Assembly: GCF_002886045.1 (NCBI RefSeq)
Contig: NZ_CP025791.1
Location: 1,696,001-1,760,000, forward strand
DNA length: 64,000 nucleotides
From: Flavivirga eckloniae
GTDB taxonomy: Bacteria > Bacteroidota > Bacteroidia > Flavobacteriales > Flavobacteriaceae
Reading direction: 5' to 3'
Part shown: in pieces, positions 37,870-47,303 of the stretch
How the letters are laid out: each line of letters begins with the position of its first letter
How positions within the stretch are numbered: the first letter of the stretch is position 1
Position numbers and translations under genes: made by a program
Notes under the pieces: model-generated
Seen by the model: only the letters and a program-made list of their open reading frames with translations
What the model was told of the DNA's origin: nothing
The model's database searches: none

Positions 37870-39441
37870 TTATTGAAAAACGATATAAAAAACTGCAATT
37901 AATGAGGTGAGAATCAAAGCGCCTATGTTATATAAAGCGGAAGCTTTTTCTGTTGTTTTAAAATTATCTAATATGGTTTCCGAGGTTTTAGAACTAAAAA
38001 CACTTATCAGTACGGTGATTAAAAGCAGTATTAGAAATGTTAACATCATTCTATCCAAAAAGGCCAACTCGGGTAAAAAGACCTTAAAAATAATTGAAAT
38101 TGGAATGGTTAGCATAACAACCCAGAGTGCCGCTTTACTAGTCGTTCGTTTCCAAAATAATCCGGTTAAGAAAATACATAAAACTCCTGGTGTTACAAAT
38201 CCAGTGTATTCTTGAATAAATGAAAACAATTTGCCCATTGATGCCACCGCTGGTGTTACCGCAATGGCTAATACTAATGCTATTGCTGTTGCTATTCTTC
38301 CTGTTTTTACTAAACTATATTCACTTGCTTTTTTATCGATCATCCCCTTATAAATATCCATAGTAAAAATGGTTGCCACACTATTACACATAGAATTAAG
38401 CGATGAAATAATAGCAGCAATAAGAGCTGCGATAACCAAACCAGAATACCCAACTGGCAGAAGCTCTCTAATAAGTACTGGAAAAGCTTGATCTCTAGAT
38501 GTTATTTGTTCGGAAAAGAGTTCGCTTGCAATAACACCAGGGATTACAATAATAACAGCAACTATTACTGATAAAATCGCTGCGAATAAAAGTCCGTGTT
38601 GGGCTTCTTTTAAATTTTTTGCCGCTAATGCGCGCTGAATAATATATTGGTTACACCCCCAATAGCTCAAAGCTGCGATCCATAGTCCTCCTAAAAATAC
38701 ACCTGTCCAAGGCAGTTCTTCATGCGTTCGAGGTAAAACCGTATGAAACTTATCCGCCTGTACTTCAAGTAAAGTAGACACGCCTTTAACAAATCCTTTT
38801 CCTGAATATTTTAACGCCACTTCATCTAAACCAAGCCATACAACGGCTAGTCCTCCTAAAATCAATACCCCAACCTGAATAAAATCGGTCCATGCAACTG
38901 CAGAAAGCCCGCCATAAATAGTATAAATAGCCGATACAAATGCTAAACAAACCACACTATAAAAAATAGGAATTCCTAGTACGGCTTCCAATGTTATAGC
39001 ACCTAAAGAAAGTACACTTGTAAGGTTTACAAAAACATATACCAATATCCAAAAAACACTCATTAAGGTGCTCACTTTTTTATTGAAACGCTTTTTTAAA
39101 AACTCCGGCATACTATAAATTTTGCCTTCTAAGAACTTTGGCAAAAAGAATTTACCCACGATCAATATGGAAACTGCAGCTCCAATAAGCGCATATGAAA
39201 TAACGGCGATACCACTTTCAAAAGCAGTCCCATTCATCCCTATTATTTGTTCTGTAGAAATATTTGAGGCTATTAAAGAAGCTCCGATAATCCACCATGG
39301 TAATGATCTTCCTGCCAAGAAATAGTCTTCTGCACTTCTTTCATGACCTTTGGGTTTATGAGAAACATATATAGCGACCCCGATCACTAAAAAAAAGTAC
39401 AACCCAAAAACTGCATAATCTAATATTTCTAAATGCTTCAT
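37870..39441 (-). CDS. Sodium/solute symporter (SSS/SGLT family)
   Basis: 523 residues with about 13-14 TM segments. It has family marks such as AEDYFLAGRSLPWWIIGASLIASNISTEQ near the N-terminus and VAWTDFIQVGVLILGGLAVV in the middle, followed by NQYIIQRALAAKNLKEAQ. It would take up a sugar or sugar acid with sodium across the inner membrane. It lies between the GH31 and GH2 genes, so its cargo is likely a monosaccharide product of these periplasmic enzymes. Confidence 0.9.
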   Translation of the reverse strand: MKHLEILDYAVFGLYFFLVIGVAIYVSHKPKGHERSAEDYFLAGRSLPWWIIGASLIASNISTEQIIGMNGTAFESGIAVISYALIGAAVSILIVGKFFLPKFLEGKIYSMPEFLKKRFNKKVSTLMSVFWILVYVFVNLTSVLSLGAITLEAVLGIPIFYSVVCLAFVSAIYTIYGGLSAVAWTDFIQVGVLILGGLAVVWLGLDEVALKYSGKGFVKGVSTLLEVQADKFHTVLPRTHEELPWTGVFLGGLWIAALSYWGCNQYIIQRALAAKNLKEAQHGLLFAAILSVIVAVIIVIPGVIASELFSEQITSRDQAFPVLIRELLPVGYSGLVIAALIAAIISSLNSMCNSVATIFTMDIYKGMIDKKASEYSLVKTGRIATAIALVLAIAVTPAVASMGKLFSFIQEYTGFVTPGVLCIFLTGLFWKRTTSKAALWVVMLTIPISIIFKVFLPELAFLDRMMLTFLILLLITVLISVFSSKTSETILDNFKTTEKASALYNIGALILTSLIAVFYIVFQ

Positions 39442-39553
39442 TTATGATCAAGTTTAATGTTTAAACTAAATAACTCATCCTAAGTTTTCTCTAGGAAAAC
39501 TGGTGATTTTCTCTATTTATAATGCCTTAAATATCGTGGTCAAGTAATGTATT

Positions 39554-41203
39554 TCAATTTTGTCTTACATAAATTGGTAAGTCATTCAGATCCACTTTTA
39601 CAGTGATTTTTTTAGGTCCCACAACGACATTTCCTGATTGATCTTTCCAATTTCCTTTAGGAATTATAATGTCTTTTTCCTTTTGGCCTTTTACTAATGC
39701 GGGTGCTATTAGTAAATCTTTACCCATTAAAAATTGGTCTTTTATAGTCGCATAACCTTGATTAGGGTATTCATACTCCATAGATCTTAAAATCGGTTCG
39801 CCTGTAAGAGAAGCTTCTTTTGCTAATTTTAATATGGTACTAGAATATTTTGAGCGTAGTTCTACCGATTTTTTAACAGCGTTAAAATGTTTTTCATCTA
39901 ATACGCGCCATGGTGATACAGAAAATTGCATCATAGGCATTAAAGCATGGCATTGCGCAGAACGTACTATGAGTTCTTGGTCTAATTTTGCATCGTTAAT
40001 AAAAGACGTAAAATCGCCTCCACCAATCATATCTGGGCAACTAAAATAATATCCCATAATGCCTTCAAGTGCCATCTGTGGGATCAATTTTTGTAAATCT
40101 TCCCAACTATGGTTTTTATCCCTAAGTCTTTCTACAAGTGGTTGTCCACCCATTTTCCACATCGCTCTATATTCATTCAACGGGTAATCCAATCCAATCG
40201 CTCCAAAAAGCAATGTTTGATCGTTTGCTGTTACATTTTTATCGCTTATTCCTTGTCTGTAGAAATCTGTATCCCCTGCATCAAATTTAAAACCATCAAC
40301 ACCATATTTCTCTTTTAAGTTTTCCAGATTACTTTTAAACCAATCTACTGCTACTGGGTTAGACAAATCCAATACAGCACTAATACCATTCCACCAAGTG
40401 ACCATCTCTGGCTTTGGATTTCCTCTAAAATCTTTTTGAGGTAAAGCACTTTTTATAGACTCTCTAGCTTCTGTAACCAGAAAAGCTTTTTTTGAAACTA
40501 GATCACGATACACATCGCAATCCGGACTCACAAACGGACACACCCAAAGCATCACTTTAAACCCCAGATCATGTAACTCATCCATCATGGCTTTTGGGTT
40601 TGAAAATCTACCTGGGTGAAAATCCCACTTTCCGTAGTCTTCTTGCCAATTATCATCAATCATTAACACGCCTGGAGGAAAACCATTGTCTATAATAGCA
40701 TGTGCATATTTTAAAATATCTTCTTGATTTTGATCATAAACAAGTTCGATCCATGTGTTGTATTGCGGTGCAGAGAAAAGCAATTCATCTGGTAATTTTC
40801 CTGAAGGTTTAAAAAACGAATCACTGGCATGCAAATAGGCTTCTTTTAAAGTGTTACCCGCTTTTAGATTTACAATATCACCAGTTACAGAATCTAATAC
40901 TATGGTGCCATTTTTAAAAGTAAAATTAAAAGGTGCTTCAGACCATATAAGATCTCCTTTTGAAGATAATAACAAGGGTTGAATTTGATTTCCTTTATTG
41001 TCACCAATAAGATTATGAGAATACGTAGAATCCATTGGCATTAAATGACCATCTGCTGTAATACCTGCCCACCAATGTGTACCTTCTTCACTTACAATTT
41101 CTTGTTTTGGTATCTTTTTTTCAGCATTATTATGACATGAAACACACAGGTTTACTATGGTCGTTAAGATTATTAGTCTAAAACATAATTTTGTTATAAG
41201 CAT
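39554..41203 (-). CDS. Glycoside hydrolase family 31, second enzyme, lipoprotein
   Basis: 549 residues, clearly shorter than the GH31 at 23366 because it lacks the DUF5110 module. The lipobox is near Cys23. The barrel shows MIDDNWQEDYGKWDFHPGRF, the nucleophile Asp308 in DGFKFDAGD, and FSCPDMIGGGDF near residues 388-398 at the position of the family's DIGG loop. This short form is like GH31 alpha-galactosidase-type or YihQ-like enzymes. It is first in the unit with the symporter and GH2, and its module lies about 250 bp upstream. Confidence 0.87.
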   Translation of the reverse strand: MLITKLCFRLIILTTIVNLCVSCHNNAEKKIPKQEIVSEEGTHWWAGITADGHLMPMDSTYSHNLIGDNKGNQIQPLLLSSKGDLIWSEAPFNFTFKNGTIVLDSVTGDIVNLKAGNTLKEAYLHASDSFFKPSGKLPDELLFSAPQYNTWIELVYDQNQEDILKYAHAIIDNGFPPGVLMIDDNWQEDYGKWDFHPGRFSNPKAMMDELHDLGFKVMLWVCPFVSPDCDVYRDLVSKKAFLVTEARESIKSALPQKDFRGNPKPEMVTWWNGISAVLDLSNPVAVDWFKSNLENLKEKYGVDGFKFDAGDTDFYRQGISDKNVTANDQTLLFGAIGLDYPLNEYRAMWKMGGQPLVERLRDKNHSWEDLQKLIPQMALEGIMGYYFSCPDMIGGGDFTSFINDAKLDQELIVRSAQCHALMPMMQFSVSPWRVLDEKHFNAVKKSVELRSKYSSTILKLAKEASLTGEPILRSMEYEYPNQGYATIKDQFLMGKDLLIAPALVKGQKEKDIIIPKGNWKDQSGNVVVGPKKITVKVDLNDLPIYVRQN

Positions 41204-41504
41204 ACTTTCTTTATTATAAAAATTACAGTATTAATGAAAAGAGAATATCCAAAAAGTTCTATTTTTTCCATTCAAGCTCAGTAGTGAATTAAAACACAAC
41301 ATTAAACATGAAGGTTTCGACTTTAGCTTGTCTTGAGCGGAGTCGAAAGGCTCAACCAGATATTCATTTTTATTTACCTTTTTAGACAATCTCAATTCTT
41401 TTCGATTAAAATACCGAGCTTTACAAAACTACCTTTTTACCGCTGTGAAGACAGGGTACAATGTTGTTACAACAGGGTCAAATGTTTTCTTTCTTCACTT
41501 AGGT
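41204..41504. other. Intergenic 301 bp, long leader of the GH31-symporter-GH2 unit
   Basis: It holds the operator-promoter module at 41424-41477 and then a leader of about 215 nt with a hairpin (arms TTTCGACT 41315-41322 and AGTCGAAA 41341-41348). The hairpin's GTCTTGAGCGGAGTCGAAAG stretch resembles dispersed flavobacterial repeats. Confidence 0.6.
41424..41477 (-). promoter_or_regulatory. PUL operator-promoter module (GH31-symporter-GH2 unit)
   Basis: Minus strand: CCC (41477-41475), spacer TGTTGTAACAACATTGT, ACCCT (41457-41453), then a perfect -7 box TAGTTTTG (41431-41424) ending 29 nt after half-site 2. It is the best match to the TAnnTTTG consensus of the seven. Confidence 0.8.
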
Positions 41505-42623
41505 TCATTCCATATCTTCTAAAAACGCCTTCAACAAATAGTTATAAGCATAACTTTTAGAACGACTTACCTCAATTAAATTCGATTTAATCTTACTACT
41601 CATATGCTTGTGATCTGCTTCCAAATATTTCAAATAAATTTTTAACTGATTTTTAGTCATTACCGATACATGATCCGATAGTATTTCTAGGACTGATGGA
41701 TGAGCGAGGCCTATTCGTTTAATCAAATATGTTCTAGAGTTCACATCTATCTTAGAAAACAAATTATAAAATTGTTCTGAAATGTGTTCTTTCTCAAACT
41801 CTGATCTTGGGATCTTTTTCAAAATATAAATTCTGAGTAATGGTTGCCCTTTTTCAAAGATTTTAACAATTTGATCTGAATGTGTTTTATAGGCTTCTTT
41901 TGTTAATTGCTTTAAAGCATAACTTTGATAGTCTTCGTAATTAGAATATAAAAAGTAATTATTAAGGGAATCTGTATATATGGATCGTAAATACGAATTC
42001 ATCTTTTCTTTAACCTCTCCATGTACGATATGCCAAAATGTATAACAGGAATACAATCCGCCTTGCACTACAGATGCTTTTATTTCTTTTTTGGTTGCTC
42101 CAGATACAGCATCAATATCGACAGAACTGGCTTCATTAGGTAATAAAACTGGTTTTTCATCAACCAAATCGGTTATTTCCTTTCTTTTTAAAACTGAATT
42201 ATCGTCTAATAATAATTGATGAAGTTTGGCATAATCTTCATATTCAAAAGGATCATGATCATATTTGGTAAGAGGGTTATCGGGATATATGCCGTAGCCT
42301 ACATAATTCCCAAGCAAGTTCCAATACATTTTAATGCTGGCAATTCTACACTCACCATCTGCACATACTGGTGTTTCTATATCTGAAAAAAACAGTTTTG
42401 GTTCTCCTTTAGTACTAGATAATAACCTTACGTTATGGAATACTTGAGGGTTATGAATGGTATCAACGTTCCAGGAAAAATTAAAAATAAGACTATCCTT
42501 GGCAAGGTCTTTCCATTCTTCTGGCATGGTAAAAAACAAGGGATCAGTGTTAGATTTTAATTGTAAATTAAAACCTAACGTGAATAGCATGATTACAATA
42601 ATTAAACCTAAACTTTTGATCAT
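41505..42623 (-). CDS. Exported protein with FMN-binding-like SGAT motif, partner of FAD oxidoreductase
   Basis: 372 residues with an N-terminal hydrophobic export segment. The region of about 80-200 has a Cys pair (VCADGECRIASIKMYW, Cys87 and Cys92) and DIDAVSGATKKEI at 169-181, the D-x-x-SGAT pattern on which ApbE links FMN to Thr in FMN-binding domains; Thr177 would be the site. A Cys at 193 follows. The C-terminal half is helical (HEAT-like) and unassigned. Its start overlaps the stop of the FAD oxidoreductase gene by 4 bp. An electron-transfer partner of that enzyme is the natural inference; a plain hypothetical protein is the alternative. Confidence 0.6.
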   Translation of the reverse strand: MIKSLGLIIVIMLFTLGFNLQLKSNTDPLFFTMPEEWKDLAKDSLIFNFSWNVDTIHNPQVFHNVRLLSSTKGEPKLFFSDIETPVCADGECRIASIKMYWNLLGNYVGYGIYPDNPLTKYDHDPFEYEDYAKLHQLLLDDNSVLKRKEITDLVDEKPVLLPNEASSVDIDAVSGATKKEIKASVVQGGLYSCYTFWHIVHGEVKEKMNSYLRSIYTDSLNNYFLYSNYEDYQSYALKQLTKEAYKTHSDQIVKIFEKGQPLLRIYILKKIPRSEFEKEHISEQFYNLFSKIDVNSRTYLIKRIGLAHPSVLEILSDHVSVMTKNQLKIYLKYLEADHKHMSSKIKSNLIEVSRSKSYAYNYLLKAFLEDME

Positions 42624-44401
42624 TTCTTATCTTCAATTAAATCCATATACTCCTTAAGATGCTTAGTATATACGTCTCTTGGGGTTACATTATACTTTTT
42701 GCATATAGATGCAGCAAAACCAACTGCTGCACCCATTTGTCCACATGTTAGCATAACTCGCGGTCCACCAAGCCCAATATGCGAACAACTAAAATTACGC
42801 CCGGCCATAAAAAGGTTTGTTATATTTTTTGAATACAAGCTTCTATAAGGGATATAATATTTTTTTGTTTTGTAAAAAAGAGCAGATGAAAGAAAATCTG
42901 GTTGAGATGCATCTTTTAAATTTCTTTGATAATGCACATCAACGCTTCTTTTTTCCATAACAACTGAGTCTTTAAATTTTGTTAAATTAACCACATCGTT
43001 ATGTGTAAAAATATGATCTCCTACCAATCGTCTAGATTCACGTTTTCCCACGAGATAAGAAACCCATTTTAGCTTATAAAACTTATTCTTTTCTAGTTTT
43101 TTTGCATTTGCAAAAGACCCGTATATGGCTCTTAACATATGATCTCTTATATCTTCGGCGTCTTCAATCTGATTTAGATCTTCTCTTGAATATTCCCAAA
43201 ACCATTCTCCTGCTCTCGCTTTGTGATCTTTAGCAACATCTACTGCCCAAGGCAATACAGGGAAAAATTCCTCCTTCTTAGATATTTCGTTCTGCCATAA
43301 TACTGATGATCCCATTACGAAATTATCGCTTTCTTCAGGACTCCAAAGTTCCCCCCATTCATCAATACCTTCTCCATACGTATCTTTACTTTCTCTACCA
43401 TATGAAAACTCAGCCCCAGCCCAAAAACCAATCCAACCATCTCCTGTAGAATCCACAAAACGAGGGGCTTTAAATCTAATTTTTTCACCAGTAGACGTAT
43501 GCTTTGCATCAACATATTGTATGGTGTTATTTATAGCTTTTGCATCATAGGCTCTCCAATTTAAAAACAAATCAATATTTTTAAAACTCTTCACATAAAT
43601 ATCACGTCTCTTTTGATCAATTTTTGATTTATACGAACCGTTTGGATAATGTTTTGTATCGATCTCTTTTAAGATCCGTTCATATTTCCCATAAATGCCC
43701 TCCGTATGCACTCTAATCTCACTACTTGCATTTCCTCCTAAAAGTGGTCTATCGTGAATTAATGCAACATGTAAACCTCTTTCTGATGCAGCAATTGCAG
43801 CTGCACAACCAGCTATACCTCCTCCAGTTATAACTAGATCGTAAGTCTTCTCCTTTGAAGGGCTTGTATTTTCAGATAATTTCTCAGCTCTCCATGCTTT
43901 TAATTTCTCAATATCAGATGGTGGCTTCTGCTTAGATTCACTAAAGTAAATAGCATCGCATCGACCATTAAACCCTGTAAGATCTTTTAATTCTATGGAC
44001 ACTTTTTTTGATTCTATATTAACGACACCTGCATATTCCCAAGACCAACCAGAAGTTAAACCAAAGGTTGTTTCTAAAGTCTTTCCATTTACGATTATTT
44101 TAAACCGTCCGGGTGCTTGCCAGTTCCCTGGAACCCAATTTTTAGTTCTTGCCCAAACATGGTAATTACCTTTCTTTTTAAACTTTACCGAAGTCATAGC
44201 ATTCGAAACCGGATTTCCCATACCATGAGCCATTAAATAAGGAGAGCCCATTTGTTCAACAAACTGCGGATCGACAACCCAACCTCCTTTTTCTTTGAAA
44301 CTTTCAGTTTCTATAAAAACATCTTGTTGGGCAACGGCATGATTAAAGATTATTAGTACAAAAACCAATAATGTCTTTAATTCTATTAAATTATTATTCA
44401 T
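42620..44401 (-). CDS. Exported FAD-dependent oxidoreductase (FAD_oxidored) with N-terminal binding module
   Basis: 593 residues. After a signal peptide (LVFVLIIFNHAVAQ), residues of about 28-170 form a beta-sandwich module (YHVWARTKNWVPGNWQAPGR, RCDAIYFSES). The FAD domain starts with YDLVITGGGIAGCAAAIAAS (dinucleotide GxGxxG) and GGNASSEIRVHTEG, the mark of the FAD_oxidored family, and the C-terminal FAD element is NLFMAGRNFSCSHIGLGGPR. Export of a flavoenzyme by the general secretion route is unusual, because no twin-Arg signal is seen. It has its own module upstream and is coupled to the SGAT protein. Substrate unknown; a sugar hydroxyl is likely. Confidence 0.82.
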   Translation of the reverse strand: MNNNLIELKTLLVFVLIIFNHAVAQQDVFIETESFKEKGGWVVDPQFVEQMGSPYLMAHGMGNPVSNAMTSVKFKKKGNYHVWARTKNWVPGNWQAPGRFKIIVNGKTLETTFGLTSGWSWEYAGVVNIESKKVSIELKDLTGFNGRCDAIYFSESKQKPPSDIEKLKAWRAEKLSENTSPSKEKTYDLVITGGGIAGCAAAIAASERGLHVALIHDRPLLGGNASSEIRVHTEGIYGKYERILKEIDTKHYPNGSYKSKIDQKRRDIYVKSFKNIDLFLNWRAYDAKAINNTIQYVDAKHTSTGEKIRFKAPRFVDSTGDGWIGFWAGAEFSYGRESKDTYGEGIDEWGELWSPEESDNFVMGSSVLWQNEISKKEEFFPVLPWAVDVAKDHKARAGEWFWEYSREDLNQIEDAEDIRDHMLRAIYGSFANAKKLEKNKFYKLKWVSYLVGKRESRRLVGDHIFTHNDVVNLTKFKDSVVMEKRSVDVHYQRNLKDASQPDFLSSALFYKTKKYYIPYRSLYSKNITNLFMAGRNFSCSHIGLGGPRVMLTCGQMGAAVGFAASICKKYNVTPRDVYTKHLKEYMDLIEDKK

Positions 44402-44447
44402 GGTTTCCTAATTTTATTGTTTGCTGTATTCATCTGTTATTGTACTA

Positions 44448-44502
44448 CGAAAATAGATTTTCAACAAACAATAAATAAGGTGTAACGTTGCTAACAAAGG
44501 GG
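44448..44502 (-). promoter_or_regulatory. PUL operator-promoter module (flavoprotein unit)
   Basis: Minus strand: CCCC (44502-44499), spacer TTTGTTAGCAACGTTA, CACCT (44482-44478), then the -7 box TATTTTCG (44455-44448), which ends 30 nt after half-site 2. The spacer between half-sites is one shorter here and the distance to the box one longer, so the total is kept. Confidence 0.75.
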
Positions 44503-44729
44503 TATATGTTCTATATTGGATAATACAGCACTTGTAGGTTAAATCTCTACCATAAATACCTTAATTAATTTCTCATAATTATAAATTCTCCGATTCACTA
44601 AAAAATGTACAATAAACATGCTATTTTTCCCAAAACTAACAAGATATCAAACTCTTATTTCTTAATTTTTGTAAGACTAGCCTTAAACTCTATTTAAACA
44701 ATAAATCAAAAAACATCTAACACTCCGCC

Positions 44730-44783
44730 CCCCCAAATAGAATCATTTCCCCCTAACAAAAAAGAAGTTTTATTACAAATTTG
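44730..44783 (+). promoter_or_regulatory. PUL operator-promoter module (beta-helix unit)
   Basis: Half-site 1 is CCC at about 44730-44732 inside a C run, the core is AATCATTTCCCCCTAACAAA (44741-44760), half-site 2 is 44749-44754 and the -7 box CAAATTTG (44776-44783) ends 29 nt later. The core matches the site at 23223-23242 base for base. Confidence 0.8.
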
Positions 44784-44858
44784 TTAAAAAAAATTAACCT
44801 TTTACTAACCCCTAAATAATTATGAAAAATAGTTATGTAAAATTAAAACCCAATAATT

Positions 44859-47303
44859 ATGTTGAATAAAAAACTACTATTTAAATACATTATATTTCCA
44901 ACCCTTTCATTGCTCTGTTTACCTTTAATAGCGCAACAACCAGAAAGTGATTTGTATAAACAATTTGTAGCCTCTAAAACAACTGGAGACCAATCTATTT
45001 TACCCGATTTTTCCTATGCAGGCTATAAGAACGGAGAAGAACCCATTCCATATATCACGGGTCCCGTTTTTAACGTAAATGTTTATGGAGCATTACCTGA
45101 TGACGATCTAGAAGATTACGACGGTATACAAGCCGCCATAAACGCCGCACAAGATGCAGGTGGGGGTGTTGTCTTTTTTCCAAAAGGACGGTTTTTAATT
45201 AATGAACGAAAACCAGTTGTTGGAGATGCACCTAGAGCTCCAATTACAATTACTGGAGACAATATAGTACTTAGAGGATCTGGGTCTGGAGAAGACGGAA
45301 CTGTTTTATACTGCCGTTACAATAGAACCAAATGGCTTGTCGCTAACATTCAAGCTGATGGTGGTGGATTCTCTCGTACAGAATTGGCAGATGTTACAGG
45401 AGGAAATGAAAGAGGAAAATTTGAATTAACAGTGTCTACTACAGCGGGTATGAACGTTGGAGATCTTGTGATGCTGGAATTAACAGATCCTACAGCATTT
45501 AATGCTGAGTTTTTAGCGCCTTACCAAGCGGACTTTGATACCTATAAAGACACTGCTACTTTATTAAAAGGCGGTAATTTTGTTCAAGAAGCACATGAAA
45601 TAACGGCTATAAATGGTAATATAATAACTTTTAAAGACCCCTTAAGATATAATGTCGATATTACTTATAAATGGGTCATAAAATCAATTACCAGAAAAAC
45701 AGGATTCGGTATCGAATTCTTAAGGATGGTTGGTAATGCTACTCCCGATTTTGAACATCATAAAAACGCAGATCAAAGAGATGTTATAAATCCTGATACT
45801 GCACTTAGTGATTATGAATTCCATGATGGAGGTTTTAAAGCTATCTCAATAAATCGTTATCAAAATTCTTGGGTTAGAAATGTAGTTCTAGAAAGTTGGT
45901 CTAATGCCATTGGTTTTGGGTACTCAACCACGTCAACAGTTACAGATGTATTGATTACAGGTAACACAGGTCATAATTCTGTTCAATCATTTAAATCTAA
46001 TAATCTTTTATTTAGTAGAGTAACAGATGAAGCTAGTACCTGGCATGGTATTGAAGTATCACATTTATCAAGTGGTGCAGTTGTTAGAGATTGTAAATGG
46101 AGATCATGGACGCCTGTAGATGTGCACTCAGGTCATCCTTATTGTAATCTTGTAGATAATTCTGAAGGCGGGATGGCAGGTACTCCTGGAGGTGATATAA
46201 CAGGTTTTCTTCCTCATCACGGTCGTGAGTTAGTTTTTTGGAATTATAATGAAATTGATACAGAGGCAAGAGTACATGACTTTTGGAATGAAAAAAAGAA
46301 AATTTTAACTCCAATTGTTGTTGGTTATGAAGGTAATAGCTCTTTTGTTGAGGCCACTTTGGCACATCACGAATCCCATGGAACGCATGTTAAAACACCT
46401 TTTTTGTACGATGCACAACTTGAGCTTAGACTTGGTGTAGATCCTGTTTGGATAAAAGAAATTGCGACACAAACAGTCGCCGATGCAGATGAGGATGGCG
46501 TATCTGATGCAGATGATACTTGTCCTGGTACTCCTTCTGGTGTAACCGTAGATGTTAATGGATGTGAAGTGTTCTCATTACCTAAAGACAATTTTAAAAT
46601 ATTACATACTAGCGAATCATGTCGTACTAGTAATAATGGAACCATATCTATTGAAGCTGTTCAAAATTTAAACTACACAGCTACATTATCTGGAGGAAGT
46701 ACAGATTCTAAGAATTTCACAAATACTATTTCTTTTGAGAATCTTGAAGCAAATGCCTATACGGTTTGTATAACTGTTGAAGGAGAAAGCGATTATGAAA
46801 CTTGCTTTAACATTACCATTACAGAACCAGAGGATCTAGGAGTAACAACAAAAGTAGATCAAGGTAAAAAACAAATTGATCTGACACTTTCTGGTAGTAC
46901 TGATTATGTTATTACTGTTAATGACATCGTATATCAGACCTCTAAAAATAAAATTTCTATACCTCTTAGTAATGGTGTTAACAATATAGTTGTTAAAACT
47001 GGTAAAGATTGTCAAGGTATTCACAATCAAAAAGTTCTAATAACGAATCAAATGGTTAGTGGTATTCACCCTAACCCTATTACTAGTGGTGATCTAACTA
47101 TTGCACTAAATGATAAAAGCACTAAAGATCCCCAAAATGTTGAGGTTGTTGTAAATAGTATAAGTGGTAAACAACTATTAAACCTTAAAGCGACTAATAA
47201 AAAAGACATAAAAATCAATATAGATGATTTAACAAAGGGGCTATATTTTATTAGTATAAAAACAAAAAGCGAAGTACAAACCTATAAAATTATAAAAAAA
47301 TGA
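44859..47303 (+). CDS. Secreted pectate-lyase-like beta-helix protein with T9SS domain
   Basis: 814 residues. A signal peptide is followed by a right-handed beta-helix (YGALPDDDLEDYDGIQAAIN, GGGVVFFPKGRFLIN, NVVLESWSNAIGFGYSTTST) to about residue 490; a DUF4955 label is plausible. Then comes a calcium-binding TSP type 3 stretch (DADEDGVSDADDTCPG), an Ig/SprB-like domain (SGGSTDSKNFTNTISF) and a type A T9SS sorting domain (GIHPNPITSGDLTIAL to TYKIIKK). It should act outside the cell, where beta-helix proteins of this kind are often lyases or hydrolases of uronic-acid glycans. Catalytic residues were not assigned. The gene overlaps the next by 4 bp. Confidence 0.82.
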   Translation: MLNKKLLFKYIIFPTLSLLCLPLIAQQPESDLYKQFVASKTTGDQSILPDFSYAGYKNGEEPIPYITGPVFNVNVYGALPDDDLEDYDGIQAAINAAQDAGGGVVFFPKGRFLINERKPVVGDAPRAPITITGDNIVLRGSGSGEDGTVLYCRYNRTKWLVANIQADGGGFSRTELADVTGGNERGKFELTVSTTAGMNVGDLVMLELTDPTAFNAEFLAPYQADFDTYKDTATLLKGGNFVQEAHEITAINGNIITFKDPLRYNVDITYKWVIKSITRKTGFGIEFLRMVGNATPDFEHHKNADQRDVINPDTALSDYEFHDGGFKAISINRYQNSWVRNVVLESWSNAIGFGYSTTSTVTDVLITGNTGHNSVQSFKSNNLLFSRVTDEASTWHGIEVSHLSSGAVVRDCKWRSWTPVDVHSGHPYCNLVDNSEGGMAGTPGGDITGFLPHHGRELVFWNYNEIDTEARVHDFWNEKKKILTPIVVGYEGNSSFVEATLAHHESHGTHVKTPFLYDAQLELRLGVDPVWIKEIATQTVADADEDGVSDADDTCPGTPSGVTVDVNGCEVFSLPKDNFKILHTSESCRTSNNGTISIEAVQNLNYTATLSGGSTDSKNFTNTISFENLEANAYTVCITVEGESDYETCFNITITEPEDLGVTTKVDQGKKQIDLTLSGSTDYVITVNDIVYQTSKNKISIPLSNGVNNIVVKTGKDCQGIHNQKVLITNQMVSGIHPNPITSGDLTIALNDKSTKDPQNVEVVVNSISGKQLLNLKATNKKDIKINIDDLTKGLYFISIKTKSEVQTYKIIKK

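Larger units (their letters stand above)
44402..44858. other. Divergent intergenic region, 457 bp, with two modules
   Basis: Two copies of the operator-promoter module lie back to back, one for the minus-strand flavoprotein unit (44448-44502) and one for the plus-strand beta-helix unit (44730-44783). The stretch between them is AT-rich without other signals. Confidence 0.75.

Noticed and set aside
41333-41560. 75-residue plus-strand frame in the GH31 leader
   Set aside because: It overlaps the repeat-like hairpin, the operator module and the end of the SGAT gene, and its composition is not protein-like.
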